In this document: positions 27,495 to 37,395 of the stretch, piece by piece
How the letters are laid out: each line of letters begins with the position of its first letter
Numbering within the stretch: the stretch's first letter is position 1
Source of the DNA: Psychrobacter sp. WY6
GTDB lineage: Bacteria; Pseudomonadota; Gammaproteobacteria; Pseudomonadales; Moraxellaceae
Direction: 5' to 3'
DNA: 64,000 bases
NCBI RefSeq assembly: GCF_018448495.1
Contig: NZ_CP049902.1
Coordinates: 2,418,001-2,482,000, forward strand
Notes under the pieces: model-generated
Databases searched by the model: none
What the model saw: the letters and a program-made list of their open reading frames with translations, nothing else
What the model was told of the DNA's origin: nothing
Program-made: the position numbers and the translations under genes

Positions 27495-28505
27495 TATAGT
27501 GCATTAAGTATAAAAATGTTATAAGATAAAACATCTCAACAGATATACTCAATTATCATGACTTACTCACTAGATTATCGCAAACAAGTTCTTAAAAGCT
27601 TAGCAGATGGCATGACCTTTGCCGAGGCAGCCTCTTTTTATGACATTAGTCCAACCACTATTCAAAAGTGGAAGAAACGGCTGCATAGTAAGAGCACTCG
27701 CAATGTTACGCCATCAAAAATACCGGATGATGCACTACGCAAAGACGTTGAGCGTTACCCTGATGACTATCACTATGAGAGAGCAAGACGGTTCAACTGT
27801 ACTGCCCCAGCCATTTGTGAGGCTTTAAAACGCCTAGGCATCAGTCAAAAAAAACCTTAGAGCATCCAAAAGCATGTCCAATAAAAAGAGCGGCGTATCA
27901 GAGTAAGCTTGATAACTTTAAACAGCAAGGTTATCCCATTGTGTATATGGACGAAAGCGGTTTTGAAAGCCAGACCATTCGTCCTCATGGTTATGCACCG
28001 ATAGGCAAACCCTGTATCGACAGCTACAACTGGCAAGGTAAAAAGCGAACCAACGTCATTGGGGCTCTATATGAAAAGATGCTATTTGCACTGGATTACT
28101 TTGAACACAACATTAACAGCGGCATATTCTACGATTGGTGCAAACACACCCTAATCCCAAGCCTTAAAACCAAATGCGTGATTGTCATGGATAACGCTCG
28201 GTTTCATAAAAGTAGACGTATCCAAAAATTACTGAACAGGCATGGTCATCGTATCCTATGGCTGCCGCCGTACAGCCCAGACTTGAACCCTATTGAGAAA
28301 AAATGGGCTCAAGTGAAGTTTCTACGCCAAGGGTGGATGGAAAATGACTTATCCAAATTATTTTATGATGTTTGTCCTAGACATAACACTTTTGTTTTGA
28401 ACTGACTATATGCAGAAAGAATACCAGAGCTGGCACAAGCACTTGTCGATGAGCAAGCTTCAAATTAATAGTACTCATTGTTTTATCTTTTCGCTAACTG
28501 CTATA
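27495..28505 (+). mobile_element. IS630-family insertion sequence, copy 1
   Basis: About 1,010 bases bounded by TA dinucleotides, the IS630 target, with short imperfect inverted ends (TATAG...TTA on both sides and an internal AAGATAAAACA match). Boundaries are approximate by a few bases. Confidence 0.75.
27558..28405 (+). pseudogene. IS630 transposase in two frames joined at an A8 run
   Basis: The first frame has a helix-turn-helix (MTFAEAASFYDISPTTIQKW) and ends after QKKP; the second (from about 27,860) holds the DDE core: Asp in YMDESGFES, Asp in VMDNARFHKS and Glu in LNPIEKKWAQVK. A -1 shift at the eight-A run near 27,848-27,856 joins them as QKKTLEHPKA. This may be programmed slippage, as in other IS630 elements, or a homopolymer error. 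Confidence 0.8.
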
Positions 28506-28514
28506 ATTAAAAGT

Positions 28515-28573
28515 AACAACTCCCCTGGTTTTGCCAATCTATGTGGTTGGAGCTCAAGACTAGGGGCTTTTTA
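28515..28573 (+). terminator. nested hairpin with T-run, possible small structured RNA end
   Basis: CCCCT (28,522-28,526) pairs with AGGGG (28,562-28,566) followed by a T-rich tract; an inner CCAA/TTGG stem lies at 28,534-28,550. It could be an intrinsic terminator or the 3' part of a structured RNA. It sits just beyond the IS630 end, so its upstream context is disrupted. Confidence 0.4.
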
Positions 28574-28642
28574 TTGTCTGTTTTTTTATTAGTTAGAACA
28601 AAAACGTTTAAAGTATATGAGTTTAATTTAAATTAGCAGTCC

Positions 28643-28742
28643 TTAATCAGTCTCATTACAACCCCTTAATTCAATCTTACCTGTGACCGCTATAAATATT
28701 AAAGCGATGCAACCTTCATGTATGAGTTAGATAGTTTGTATG
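28643..28742 (-). pseudogene. HsdS C-terminal remnant 1 (type I restriction specificity)
   Basis: Reads IALIFIAVTGKIELRGCNE before a stop, which is the degraded form of the [14 protein letters not shown] tail found at the end of HsdS subunits. An internal stop and many substitutions show it is a relic. A better preserved relative lies at 29,643. Confidence 0.55.
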
Positions 28743-28774
28743 ACTATTCAAAATTAATTTGATGAGACTGTTTT

Positions 28775-29504
28775 ATGGACATAACGAATATACCTGATGA
28801 AATAAAGCCTATAGCTGTAGTAATCCTTATTATTATTTCATTTTTACCTTTACTCAAGTTTTTTAAAGATAGCTATATTGATTTTGAGATGTCCAAGTTC
28901 AAACAAATAATCAATACCAAAGGCTACGAAGATGGACTAAGCGATCAGATGAAAGCAAGTCTTATGGACACAAGAGATAGAGCCGTTTTCAAAAAATATA
29001 TGGTTTAAATCTTAGCAAAAAATATAGAGACATTGCATTAAAAATAGAGTGTCAACCTGATACTAATATTGATTGCGAAGATTTAAAGCGAGCTGCACAT
29101 CATCTAGAATTCAAAGACAGCAATATAGTCGTAAATTACAAACCTTGGTTAATTTTCAATCGAAAGGTAGTGAATGTTTCAGGGTTCTTATATTTTTTGC
29201 TCGGTATATTAATGATACTTGTTCCAATTACGGTAGTCTTAATCAACTATTTCGGTCTACCTTTAAGTAAAAAAGTAGAAGTATCAGATCTGATTTTTTG
29301 GATTTTTATGGGATGCTTATATTAGGCATCGCCTACGATCAACTTAGACAAAGAGAAGCTTTAAAAGCTGTAATTAAAATAATAGTTCAATCTGAGAAGC
29401 TACCCAATCTGATTAGCATAAATAATAACTGGAAAGGTAAGAATTTTCTTAAAAAGTTAGGGCTTGAGTTTAAATCACCAGACGAAATCGATTTTGAACA
29501 GTAA
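28775..29504 (+). pseudogene. hypothetical membrane protein, two frameshifts
   Basis: Three overlapping frames read as one protein of about 242 residues. An N-terminal helix (IAVVILIIISFLPLLKFF) is followed by a soluble region (SKKYRDIALKIECQPDTNID), then two helices (SGFLYFLLGILMILVPITVV and IFWIFMGCLYLGIAYD) and a polar C-terminus. Breaks lie near 29,003 and near 29,295-29,325, both beside T-runs. No family recognised. It lies between the two HsdS remnants, so it is probably cargo of the former restriction locus. Confidence 0.5.
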
Positions 29505-29642
29505 GAGATAATATACATCACACCGTCGTAAAGAGTCTTAGTGAAGATGGTTTTTGGTTAAGATGCTAATCTTGCAATGGTGCGTTTTACGGAACAATTG
29601 CATTTTCGATTTAAATGATGCACGAATCGCACCATATATATT

Positions 29643-29753
29643 CTAACTCCCATTAGCAGGTGCTCGCCAGCCGCGAACATCAATCTTACCAGTAACAACA
29701 GCCGATATTAAAGCGGTGCGGCGTTCCTGCATGAGTTGAATGGCTTGTAAGGT
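29643..29753 (-). pseudogene. HsdS C-terminal remnant 2 (type I restriction specificity)
   Basis: An open fragment reads [35 protein letters not shown] and stop, the standard C-terminal helix and tail of type I specificity subunits. The rest of the gene is absent. It shows that a type I restriction-modification locus was once here. Confidence 0.75.
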
Positions 29754-29763
29754 TGTAAATATT

Positions 29764-29820
29764 GGGGTTTTGCATTAGCACCCCTACGATAGCCTAGCGC
29801 TGTTTCTCACCACCTGATAA
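29764..29820 (-). pseudogene. ABC-transporter ATPase remnant
   Basis: Nineteen codons read LSGGEKQR, a stop, then [10 protein letters not shown]: the ABC signature motif and following helix. No Walker motifs remain on either side. It abuts the aldo/keto reductase gene. Confidence 0.5.
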
Positions 29821-29845
29821 GGTCTATATCATCAATCTTTCTCAA

Positions 29846-30792
29846 CTACTTCTCAATACCACCCCACCCTGCTTCTGGATAACGCTCGCCAGCAATATTA
29901 CAGGTATTAAATAATTCATCCAGCTTATCTATTTGCTCGGGCTTAAGCGTAATCTTGGTTGCTTGGGCATTTTCTATGAGATATTTTTCGTGACGTGTAC
30001 CCGCGATAGGAATGACATGCGGATGTTTATTTAGTAGCCATGCCAGACAAAGCTGGGCATTACTGTATTGCCATTCGGTAGCTAGCTTACTGAACTGCTT
30101 TACTATCTGCTGATTATTAGTGAGCGCTTCTCCGTTTAAGCGCGGTACAGCATGACGAAAATCGCCTGCTTCCAAACTCTCAGTATCAAGCTTACCGGTT
30201 AAAAAAGCCCGTCCCAATGGACTATAAGCGACAAAACTGACACCCAACTCACGACACGTCTCTAATAGCTCCTCTTCTGGTTGCCGCGACCAAAGCGAAT
30301 ACTCGCTTTGTACCGCTGTGATAGGATGAATGGCATGCGCTTGACGCAAAGTCTCGCTTGAAACCTCAGATAGACCGATAGATAGACCGATACCGCGTAT
30401 ATCTCCTTGCTTTACTAAAGCGCTTAACGTCTGCATCATGTCTTCAATCGGCGTGTTGTGGTCACGGCGATGGCAATAATATAAGTCAATATAATCTGTG
30501 CCCAACCGCTGTAAAGAGTTATGGCAAGTCTGCTTAATATAATCAGGGCTGTTATCTAAACGACGCTCATATTGATCCTTGGCGCGGACAATACCGAACT
30601 TAGTGGCAATCACTATTTGCTCTCGCTGCGCTTTATGTGCGGCTATAAATTGTCCTAGTAACGTTTCATTGTGACCAAAACCATAAGTATCAGCACTATC
30701 AAAGAAATTAATGCCAAGATTCAATGCTTTATCAAGTAACGCTAACGATTGACTATCGTCACTGTCTCCATAGAACTCACTCATGCCCATAC
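29846..30792 (-). pseudogene. aldo/keto reductase, 5' end removed by an IS3 element
   Basis: About 315 residues of an NADPH-dependent aldo/keto reductase. The catalytic set is visible: Asp and Tyr in FFDSADTYGFGHNE, Lys in IATKFGIV and His in YYCHRRDHN. The cofactor end is AYSPLGRAFLTGK and IPIAGTRHEKYL. The normal N-terminus (about 20 residues before MGMSEFYG) is missing because the IS3 fragment begins at 30,793; a translation start inside the IS end is possible but would change the first strand. The natural promoter is lost. Confidence 0.85.
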
Positions 30793-30927
30793 TGACCCCT
30801 GCCTTCAAATCCGTACAGTTAAACCTGAGAGGTTTTAGTTACGCAGCCTGACGATAAAAGTCAAACCACACCTGTCTTGGCGTTTTATAGCCAAAACCCT
30901 TTTTGGATTCTAGCCCCACTGTGAGCC

Positions 30928-31815
30928 TATAGTAAAAGAAACATAAATCCGCTACAGTATATAATATGGCATACTCAAAAGACTACCGACAACTGATCCT
31001 GAGCAAGCTTGAAGAAGGCTATAGCATTCGACAACTTGCAGAGGAGTATCAAATTAGCACCAACACTATTCAGCGTTGGAAAACATTTCCTGAGCGTAAA
31101 AGACGTCAATTTACCCCGACAAAGATAGACGATGATTTACTGAGAGCTTATGTAGACGCTTATCCTGATGACTATCAGCACGAGCGAGCTCGGTGCTTTA
31201 ACTGCACTCAAAGAGCGATAGGTATCGCTTTAAAACGAATCGGCATCACCCAAAAAAAAGAGCTTAACTCATCCAAAAGTGGATGATGAAAAACGTTTTA
31301 TATTTTTGAAAAGTTAGCGCAATTTAAACTTGATGATAAGCCTATTATCTATCTTGATGAAAGTGGTTTTAAATCTCATGAGAACAGGCCTCACGGTTAC
31401 TCTAATAGAGGTAAAAAATGCTTTGGACAATACAACTGGCAGCTTAAAAACCAAACCAATGCGATAGGTGCTATTTACAATAATCAGCTGTTCGCTGTTG
31501 GACTTTATGATCGCAGTGTCAATAGTATGTATTTCATAGCTGGGTTGAACAACTGCTGCTACCAAGCTTACCGAAAGACAGTGTAATCGTTATGGATAAT
31601 GCAACCTTTCATAAGCGGAAAGACACGACTGAACTTATAGAAAGTGCAAATCACACTATTTTATGGTTGCCGCCTTACAGTCCTGATTTGAATCCTATCG
31701 AGCAGATGTGGGCTTGGGTCAAACAAAAACGTAAAGAGTGGCGGCTAGATTGTGTTGATACCTTGTTCTTTTATTTCTTATGGCTGTGTGGCAATTTATA
31801 AGCTCTTTAACTATA
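30928..31815 (+). mobile_element. IS630-family insertion sequence, copy 2, degenerate
   Basis: About 890 bases, ends TATAGTAAAAGA and, inverted, TATAGTTAAAGA, each with the TA target. It is inserted inside the remnant of IS3 copy 2. It is related to, but clearly diverged from, the IS630 at 27,495. Confidence 0.8.
30966..31801 (+). pseudogene. IS630 transposase, multiply frameshifted
   Basis: The N-terminal frame has the HTH (YSIRQLAEEYQISTNTIQRW). Later frames show IIYLDESGFKSHENRPHGYS, IVMDNATFHKRK and PDLNPIEQMWAWVKQK, the DDE core. At least three breaks (near 31,255, 31,310 and 31,540) separate them, so this copy is dead. Confidence 0.8.
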
Positions 31816-32195
31816 GCTGTTGCCTTATGTCGCTGCAAAGCAGTGCTTTGCTAGTCGTTCCTCATTTAGAATGTCTCGCTCTTCCTAGGCAACTTTGAAA
31901 TCACGTTTACGGCGTTTATTTCTTCTAGTATAGCAATGAGTTCAGGGTCATACTGCTTAGTGCCGATAAGTTTGCCTTCATCAGCTTTGTTTTACCAATT
32001 AGATAAAGCCTGCATAGCGATACTGAGCTGCTTTGCGGTCGCTGAGACATTGCCATTATTTTCAGCTATCTTCTTGACGGCTTCAGCTTTGAATGTTGCA
32101 CTATAGGTTCTGATTTTCTTAATCATGTTAAACTCCTCATTGAGTCGTTAGTTTACCAAGTTTGGTTCTACAGTTTTTTCAGCATAGCTCCTCAG

Positions 32196-32293
32196 CTTTT
32201 GAGTTTGAAAAACGGTATTATGATAATTTAACCCTGTCAGGCATTACTGCATCACTCAAGAAGATTAACATTCGATATAGTCGGAGCGATTGA
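32196..32293 (-). mobile_element. end fragment of the IS3 element found complete at 60,831
   Basis: Inverted, the sequence runs TCAATCGCTCCGACTATATC, then GATGC...TGCCTGACAGGGTTAA, matching the left end of the 60,831 element with moderate divergence. Only about 100 bases remain. Its outer end points towards the secretion genes, 23 bases away. Confidence 0.7.
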
Positions 32294-32315
32294 GTTTATT
32301 CAGCAGAGCTAACCT

Positions 32316-33485
32316 CTAACGCTCTCCCAAGCCTTCAGAAAATGTTTTGGTAAGTGGTTTAGTTAGATATGATAATACCGAACGCTGTCGTGATTTGATA
32401 TCGACAGATGCCGTCATACCGGGCTTAATAACAATTTCATCACGGCGCCCAGAGAATTCAGCTCCCGTAATTTTGATCTGTATACGGTAATACGGTTCTT
32501 CGCCTTTTGGCGTTTGCTCCATTAAGGTATCAGGGCTTATATACACAACGTTACCAGTCATCGCACCAAAGATAGAATAATCGTAGGCGTCCAGCTTGAC
32601 GCTAGCAACTTGTTGCTCCTTTACATAGGCAATATCTACAGGGCTTACCTTAGCCTCAACAATCAAATCACTACTGGTCGGCAATATCTCCATAATGATT
32701 TCTCCTGGTTTAACTACCCCTCCAATGGTCGTCACCAAAATATTTTTCACCGTACCATCTGTCGGTGCAAATAATTTCTTTTCTTCTAATACTTGCGAAT
32801 GATCACGCAATTGCTCAAGTTCAGTATTTAATTCCTCTTGCGCTTTGGTCATCTCTAATTGGGCTTCTTCAAAATATTTATTACGCTTATTAGTAATTTG
32901 AGCTTGAATTTCAGCTACTTGCCGACGCAACTTTATGACATCAGCCTGACTCACATCACCATACGATAATAATGGCTCATTCATACTCAGCTCTTGCTGT
33001 GCCAAGACCATCATCTTTTGTAGTGAGCTGACATCTTGGTCAATCGCTTGCTTGCGACGGTTATAAAGTTGAGTTTGGTTTTTTATATATTCACTATAGT
33101 TCTTGATGCCTTCCGGAAATACTAATGGTCGCTCAAATATCTCAGCCTCAAGACGCGCAAGCTTGGCTTTAAGTGCTGCTATTTTAGAGCCTGAATTAGC
33201 AACGGCTGCTTGCGCACGCTCTTCTTCTAAAGTAACTATCAGCTGTCCTTTAGTGACATCCTTGCCTTCTTTGACTAATATCTCAGTCAATACACCACCT
33301 TCTACGGCTTGGATATCTTGTGTGCGGGCACTAGCAATGATAGTCCCTGTCGCCCTTGTGACTTGATCAATTTGGGCAAAATAGGCCCAAACAACTAATA
33401 TGATTATCCCGATCAGCGAGCCCCAAATAATGATGCGCGTACGTCCAACTTTAGGGTCATGAGGTTTATATTTATAGTTATCCAT
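32316..33485 (-). CDS. type I secretion membrane-fusion protein (LapC/HlyD family)
   Basis: 389-residue periplasmic adaptor linking the inner-membrane ABC exporter to the outer-membrane channel. Residues 17-37 form the single membrane anchor (IIIWGSLIGIIILVVWAYFA). A biotinyl-lipoyl-like half-motif (VEGGVLTEILVKEGKDVTKG) precedes a coiled-coil hairpin (residues about 80-225), then the second lipoyl half (LFAPTDGTVKNI) and beta-barrel (VEAKVSPVDIAYVKEQQVAS). The C-terminus has the HlyD-type IKPGMTASVDIKSRQRSVLSYLTKP. Its start overlaps the ABC gene end by eight bases, so the two are translationally coupled. It is the last gene of the secretion operon. Confidence 0.93.
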   Translation of the reverse strand: MDNYKYKPHDPKVGRTRIIIWGSLIGIIILVVWAYFAQIDQVTRATGTIIASARTQDIQAVEGGVLTEILVKEGKDVTKGQLIVTLEEERAQAAVANSGSKIAALKAKLARLEAEIFERPLVFPEGIKNYSEYIKNQTQLYNRRKQAIDQDVSSLQKMMVLAQQELSMNEPLLSYGDVSQADVIKLRRQVAEIQAQITNKRNKYFEEAQLEMTKAQEELNTELEQLRDHSQVLEEKKLFAPTDGTVKNILVTTIGGVVKPGEIIMEILPTSSDLIVEAKVSPVDIAYVKEQQVASVKLDAYDYSIFGAMTGNVVYISPDTLMEQTPKGEEPYYRIQIKITGAEFSGRRDEIVIKPGMTASVDIKSRQRSVLSYLTKPLTKTFSEGLGER

Positions 33486-35784
33486 TATCCTGCCCTAAGT
33501 TATCACGTTCATCTTTATTTTTTGATGAGATACTTGCAGTCTTATTACTGATCACTTTCACTCTAGGTGTACTGACTTTGATTGACGGTTTATTAGCAGT
33601 TTTCTGCTCATCATTGCCTTTTAATTGCTCAAGAACTTGTGCTTTAGGACCATCCATTACGATTTTTTGATTGTCCATAATAATAATGCGATCGACCAAT
33701 TGGAGGAGTGGCATTTTATGCGTGGAAACAATGAGAGTTTGTCCTTGTCCAAATTCTTTTTTGAGTACCTCAATACATTGTAGTTCTTGCCGATTATCCA
33801 TAGAAGCAGTCGGTTCGTCCATCAACAATATGGAAGGTTTCGTCAGTAGCAAACGGGTAAATGCTACCAATTGTTTTTGACCCCCTGACAACCCTTTGCC
33901 GCCTTCACTAATCGGTAAATCTAAACCACTAGAGTGGCTGGCTACCAGCTTGATCAGTCCAGTCTTGACGAGGGCGTCGCGCATCACATCATCACTGGGC
34001 GCTGGTAGGCCAATCAATAGGTTCTCTCGCAGTGTGCCTTCGAACAAACGATGATCTTGTTGCAGATAACCGACTTGTTCACTCACAGACTGACGACTAA
34101 TCTGCTGAATATCTAATCCGTCTAGTATCCTGCCTTGGGTAGGAGCATACAGCCCTGATAGTACTTTTAGTAAAGTCGATTTACCTGAACCGATAGGACC
34201 CAATACTGCAACACGCTCACCCGCTGTTATATTCAGGCTACTAATTGCTAGTGCAGGCTGGTCATTATTTTGATAATTAAAAATAACTTTATTTAAATTA
34301 AAATTACCAGCGATTTTGCTAGGCGATAATGGATGACTGACACCGTGATTGTCTTGCTCTAGTGAGAATAGTTGTTCAATATTAAGCTTGGCAGCTTTGG
34401 CATGCGAATGTTGTACTAGCAAGTTAGGAATAGCCATTATCGGAGCCAAGATACGGCCACCTAGGATCGAGCATGCAATGAGTCCACCCATTGTCATATC
34501 GCCTGACATTACTACAAACGAGCCGACAATCACGATACCAACATAGCTGGTCTGTTGAATCATCTGCGACAGATAGCTCAGATTGTCATTGGCATGCTTC
34601 ATATCCAGATCATTCTTAGTCGTAATGCTCATCACATCAAGCCAACGTGATAAAAACTTCCAATTCCCTGATCCGGCCTTGATAGTCTCGACACCTTCTA
34701 CTGTCTCAACAAGGATGCCTGTTTTACGATAAGATGCTGCTGCGCCAATTGCCGCAATACTGTCGATTTTTCTACGTGCACCGAATCCTAGTATTATAGC
34801 GAGAACAGCGGCAACAATAGGAACCAAAGCCACTAAAGGATTACCAATGATGACGATTAGCGTCACAAATATAATAGCCATTGGAATATCAACAAGACCG
34901 AATAAGGTGCTGGCAGTATAAAACCCTCTGACTTGCTCATAACCGCGTAGCTGCGCTGCCATCGAACCCACCGATCCTGGCATTTGATCAATTCGCACAT
35001 TTAACAGACGTTGGAACACTTCACGGGATAAATATTGATCAAGATTGACCACTACTTTATCCATAATCTTTGAGCGGGCGAACTTCATAAAAGTTTCGAA
35101 TAAAATAACCAAGCCTACGCCACTTGCCAAAATAATCAGCGTGTACTCGCTACGCGTTGGGATGACACGGTCATAAACTTGCATTGAGAATAGGGATACA
35201 GCTAGTGCTAACATATTAATTAAGAATGAGGCGACTACCGCTTCAACGACGATACCACGATAGTTCCTCAAGTCTTTTTTGAGCAATTGATCAAACGAGA
35301 ACTGCCTACGCTTGCTAGGCTCGTCCCCTAAACGAACACGCAACAGGTGTGAAAACGCGTCACCACGATAAGCGCTTGTCTGTCCCAGTTGACTGAACTG
35401 CCATAGTCCTTGCGGATTTTTTTGATTAATGACGCCCCAACCCTGCGTAGGATGCAAAGCCAGTAATGGTAAAAATGCAGCATCTGGTACTGGAAAAACT
35501 TCTGGTAATTGCTCAATTCCTAGTTGATTAAGCACACTAATGATACTAGAAAGTGCTAGTAAATCCTGCTGTTGATAAATCACGCCATTTAGCCTGACAT
35601 TATCAACAGGATACCCTTGCTCCGTTAGTAAGGTATGTAACGCCGCTGACAGCTGTACTGCTTGCGCGTTGTGTAGCTCATCTGATGCTAACGTTATCAA
35701 CGGTTGCAAATCGGGTGTCACTACCAGCTTACCGTCAGATGTCTGGCTATTTGAATCTGGAACAGATGTACTCATGATGAACAT
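33478..35784 (-). CDS. type I secretion ABC permease/ATPase (LapB-like)
   Basis: About 765-residue exporter with three parts: an N-terminal C39-like domain without the catalytic cysteine (residues about 20-155), a six-helix membrane domain (about 185-470) and an ABC ATPase. The ATPase has Walker A GPIGSGKST near 529, signature LSGGQKQ near 632, Walker B ILLMDEPTASMD near 651 and the H-loop STHK near 684. A C39-like, non-peptidase domain is typical of exporters for large RTX adhesins. The Met at 35,775 (MSTSVPDS) is a likely true start since AGGA lies ten bases upstream of it and too close to the Met at 35,784. It follows the outer-membrane gene by about 30 bases. Confidence 0.93.
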   Translation of the reverse strand: MFIMSTSVPDSNSQTSDGKLVVTPDLQPLITLASDELHNAQAVQLSAALHTLLTEQGYPVDNVRLNGVIYQQQDLLALSSIISVLNQLGIEQLPEVFPVPDAAFLPLLALHPTQGWGVINQKNPQGLWQFSQLGQTSAYRGDAFSHLLRVRLGDEPSKRRQFSFDQLLKKDLRNYRGIVVEAVVASFLINMLALAVSLFSMQVYDRVIPTRSEYTLIILASGVGLVILFETFMKFARSKIMDKVVVNLDQYLSREVFQRLLNVRIDQMPGSVGSMAAQLRGYEQVRGFYTASTLFGLVDIPMAIIFVTLIVIIGNPLVALVPIVAAVLAIILGFGARRKIDSIAAIGAAASYRKTGILVETVEGVETIKAGSGNWKFLSRWLDVMSITTKNDLDMKHANDNLSYLSQMIQQTSYVGIVIVGSFVVMSGDMTMGGLIACSILGGRILAPIMAIPNLLVQHSHAKAAKLNIEQLFSLEQDNHGVSHPLSPSKIAGNFNLNKVIFNYQNNDQPALAISSLNITAGERVAVLGPIGSGKSTLLKVLSGLYAPTQGRILDGLDIQQISRQSVSEQVGYLQQDHRLFEGTLRENLLIGLPAPSDDVMRDALVKTGLIKLVASHSSGLDLPISEGGKGLSGGQKQLVAFTRLLLTKPSILLMDEPTASMDNRQELQCIEVLKKEFGQGQTLIVSTHKMPLLQLVDRIIIMDNQKIVMDGPKAQVLEQLKGNDEQKTANKPSIKVSTPRVKVISNKTASISSKNKDERDNLGQDNG

Positions 35785-35814
35785 ATCCTACTGATTAGCC
35801 ATATTGTATATCAC

Positions 35815-37395
35815 TCAGCGTGAATAAGAAGAGAGCTTTATATTTAAAATGACGTATTTATATTTAGTTGGCATATTGTAAGGTTCGTCTGATAATAACA
35901 AGTTATTATTATAGCTAGTATCAGTAACGTCATAGCTAACATCCTGATTAATAGGATAGGTCTTGATATCGTTATCTTGTCTCACTACAGTTTTCGGTCT
36001 AGTATCACTTTGATTCATAAACCAGTTTTTGACGGGGTCTAGAGGATGAAATAATTCAGTTGGCTGACGACTTTTATCGAACTGTTGCCACGACATCATG
36101 CCAAAATCAACCTGTAGTTTATAGTAGGCTGCAATAATAGCAGTTCGACTTTCTACCAGCTGTATCTGATATTGTGAATGCTCACGTACTGCATTGAGTA
36201 CTTCAAGCCAAGATTTGCGCCCAGCGATGAACTGACGGCGATAGGAGCTGACGACAATCTGAGCCCCTGCAACTGCTGCAATTAATGAGCGCTCTTGATC
36301 TTGAGCGCTAGCAAATTGCTGATACTGCGTTTGTATGGTTTCAAGTACCAGACGTCTTGATGCTTCTTTTGACTGTACTAAGCTGTTAACGCGTGACTCT
36401 GACGCTTTCGCTAACGCTAAATTAGAAAGTCCTGCACCTGGGTCATAGCTAAGCCCTACTGAGAATCCGTTATTATTATCATTGTCATTATTGTTATCAT
36501 GATAGTAGTCATATTCATATTGCGCATACAAAGTTGGATAACGCGATGACTGTATCGATTTCACCCCTTGCTTGGCGGCTTCAACACGATAATGCTCTTT
36601 TATCACTGTGGGACTATAAAAACTGGCTTGGTCAAATGCCATTTTCTCAAAAGCTTGTGAGGAGCTTTTAGCACGGCTAACAATTTCGCTCAAGTTCGGT
36701 GTTGGTAAACCAGCCACTGCTATCCGACGTCCCGCAATTTGTTCTAGTCGAGCAATAGCAATACGCTGTTGTTCAACAGCTCCTTGATAAGCATTTTGCT
36801 CCTGTAAAATGCGATTAGTGACTAGGTCTAATTCAATACGAGCGGATACACCTTGACTCACACGGCGCTGCATCATTGACTCAAATTCTGCTAGCAGCTG
36901 TAAGTTGTCATAATAAACACTCTGTTTAGATACGGCGGTAATATAGCTCTGCCACGCTTCAATAGTAGTTTTAGCAACTTGATTTTGTTGCTCATAAACA
37001 TATTCTGTCGCTGCTTTATCATCAAATATGGCTTGATTCACATTGGCAGTCAACTTTCCACCCGTCCACAGCGATTGTCTAATCTGTAGCTGTGATATCA
37101 TTCCGTCCTCTCGGTCATAACCCGTAGATAGCGTTGGAGCTGGTAACATATTCAGCTTTGCCGCACGAATGCTTTCGGTAGTCGCCTGTTGTTCTGCTCG
37201 CGCTGAACCTATTAAGGGATGGCTTTGAATCGCTTGATTAATAAGCGTATTCATGTAAGTGTCAGCATTGGCAAATGCTGTACCTGATAATGATATAGAT
37301 AGCATACTAAAAGCTATGCTATGCCATACTCGCTTCATAGCGAACACTTTATTAATTGATGTTTTCATGGGTAAATTGTACTGATAAACATTCAT
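35815..37395 (-). CDS. TolC/LapE-like type I secretion outer-membrane channel
   Basis: Up to 526 residues. The signal peptide is best explained by a start at the internal Met of MKRVWHSIAFSMLSISLSGT (37,338), with cleavage near AFA-N; Mets at 37,368 and 37,395 are alternatives, none with a strong ribosome-binding site. The mature protein has the two OEP repeats of TolC proteins with long coiled helices (residues about 100-260 and 300-450), segments such as LSVGLSYDPGAG, and an RRQFIAGRKSWLEVLNAVRE motif typical of the AggA/LapE subfamily. It is the first gene of the outer-membrane, ABC, fusion-protein operon. Confidence 0.9.
   Translation of the reverse strand: MNVYQYNLPMKTSINKVFAMKRVWHSIAFSMLSISLSGTAFANADTYMNTLINQAIQSHPLIGSARAEQQATTESIRAAKLNMLPAPTLSTGYDREDGMISQLQIRQSLWTGGKLTANVNQAIFDDKAATEYVYEQQNQVAKTTIEAWQSYITAVSKQSVYYDNLQLLAEFESMMQRRVSQGVSARIELDLVTNRILQEQNAYQGAVEQQRIAIARLEQIAGRRIAVAGLPTPNLSEIVSRAKSSSQAFEKMAFDQASFYSPTVIKEHYRVEAAKQGVKSIQSSRYPTLYAQYEYDYYHDNNNDNDNNNGFSVGLSYDPGAGLSNLALAKASESRVNSLVQSKEASRRLVLETIQTQYQQFASAQDQERSLIAAVAGAQIVVSSYRRQFIAGRKSWLEVLNAVREHSQYQIQLVESRTAIIAAYYKLQVDFGMMSWQQFDKSRQPTELFHPLDPVKNWFMNQSDTRPKTVVRQDNDIKTYPINQDVSYDVTDTSYNNNLLLSDEPYNMPTKYKYVILNIKLSSYSR

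Larger units (their letters stand above)
30793..32194 (-). mobile_element. IS3-family element (copy 2), interrupted and internally deleted
   Basis: The left end (30,793-about 30,910) matches the end of copy 1 (20,842): TGACCCCTGCC, the VWFDFYRQAA-coding tail. The right part (about 31,855-32,194) matches its OrfA region, with the AATFKAEAVKKIAENNGNVS-type HTH start. Most of OrfB is gone and an IS630 element occupies the gap. Confidence 0.7.

Noticed and set aside
28410-28592. 60-residue plus-strand frame after the IS630 transposase
   Set aside because: It spans the IS end and the hairpin, with no coding character of its own.
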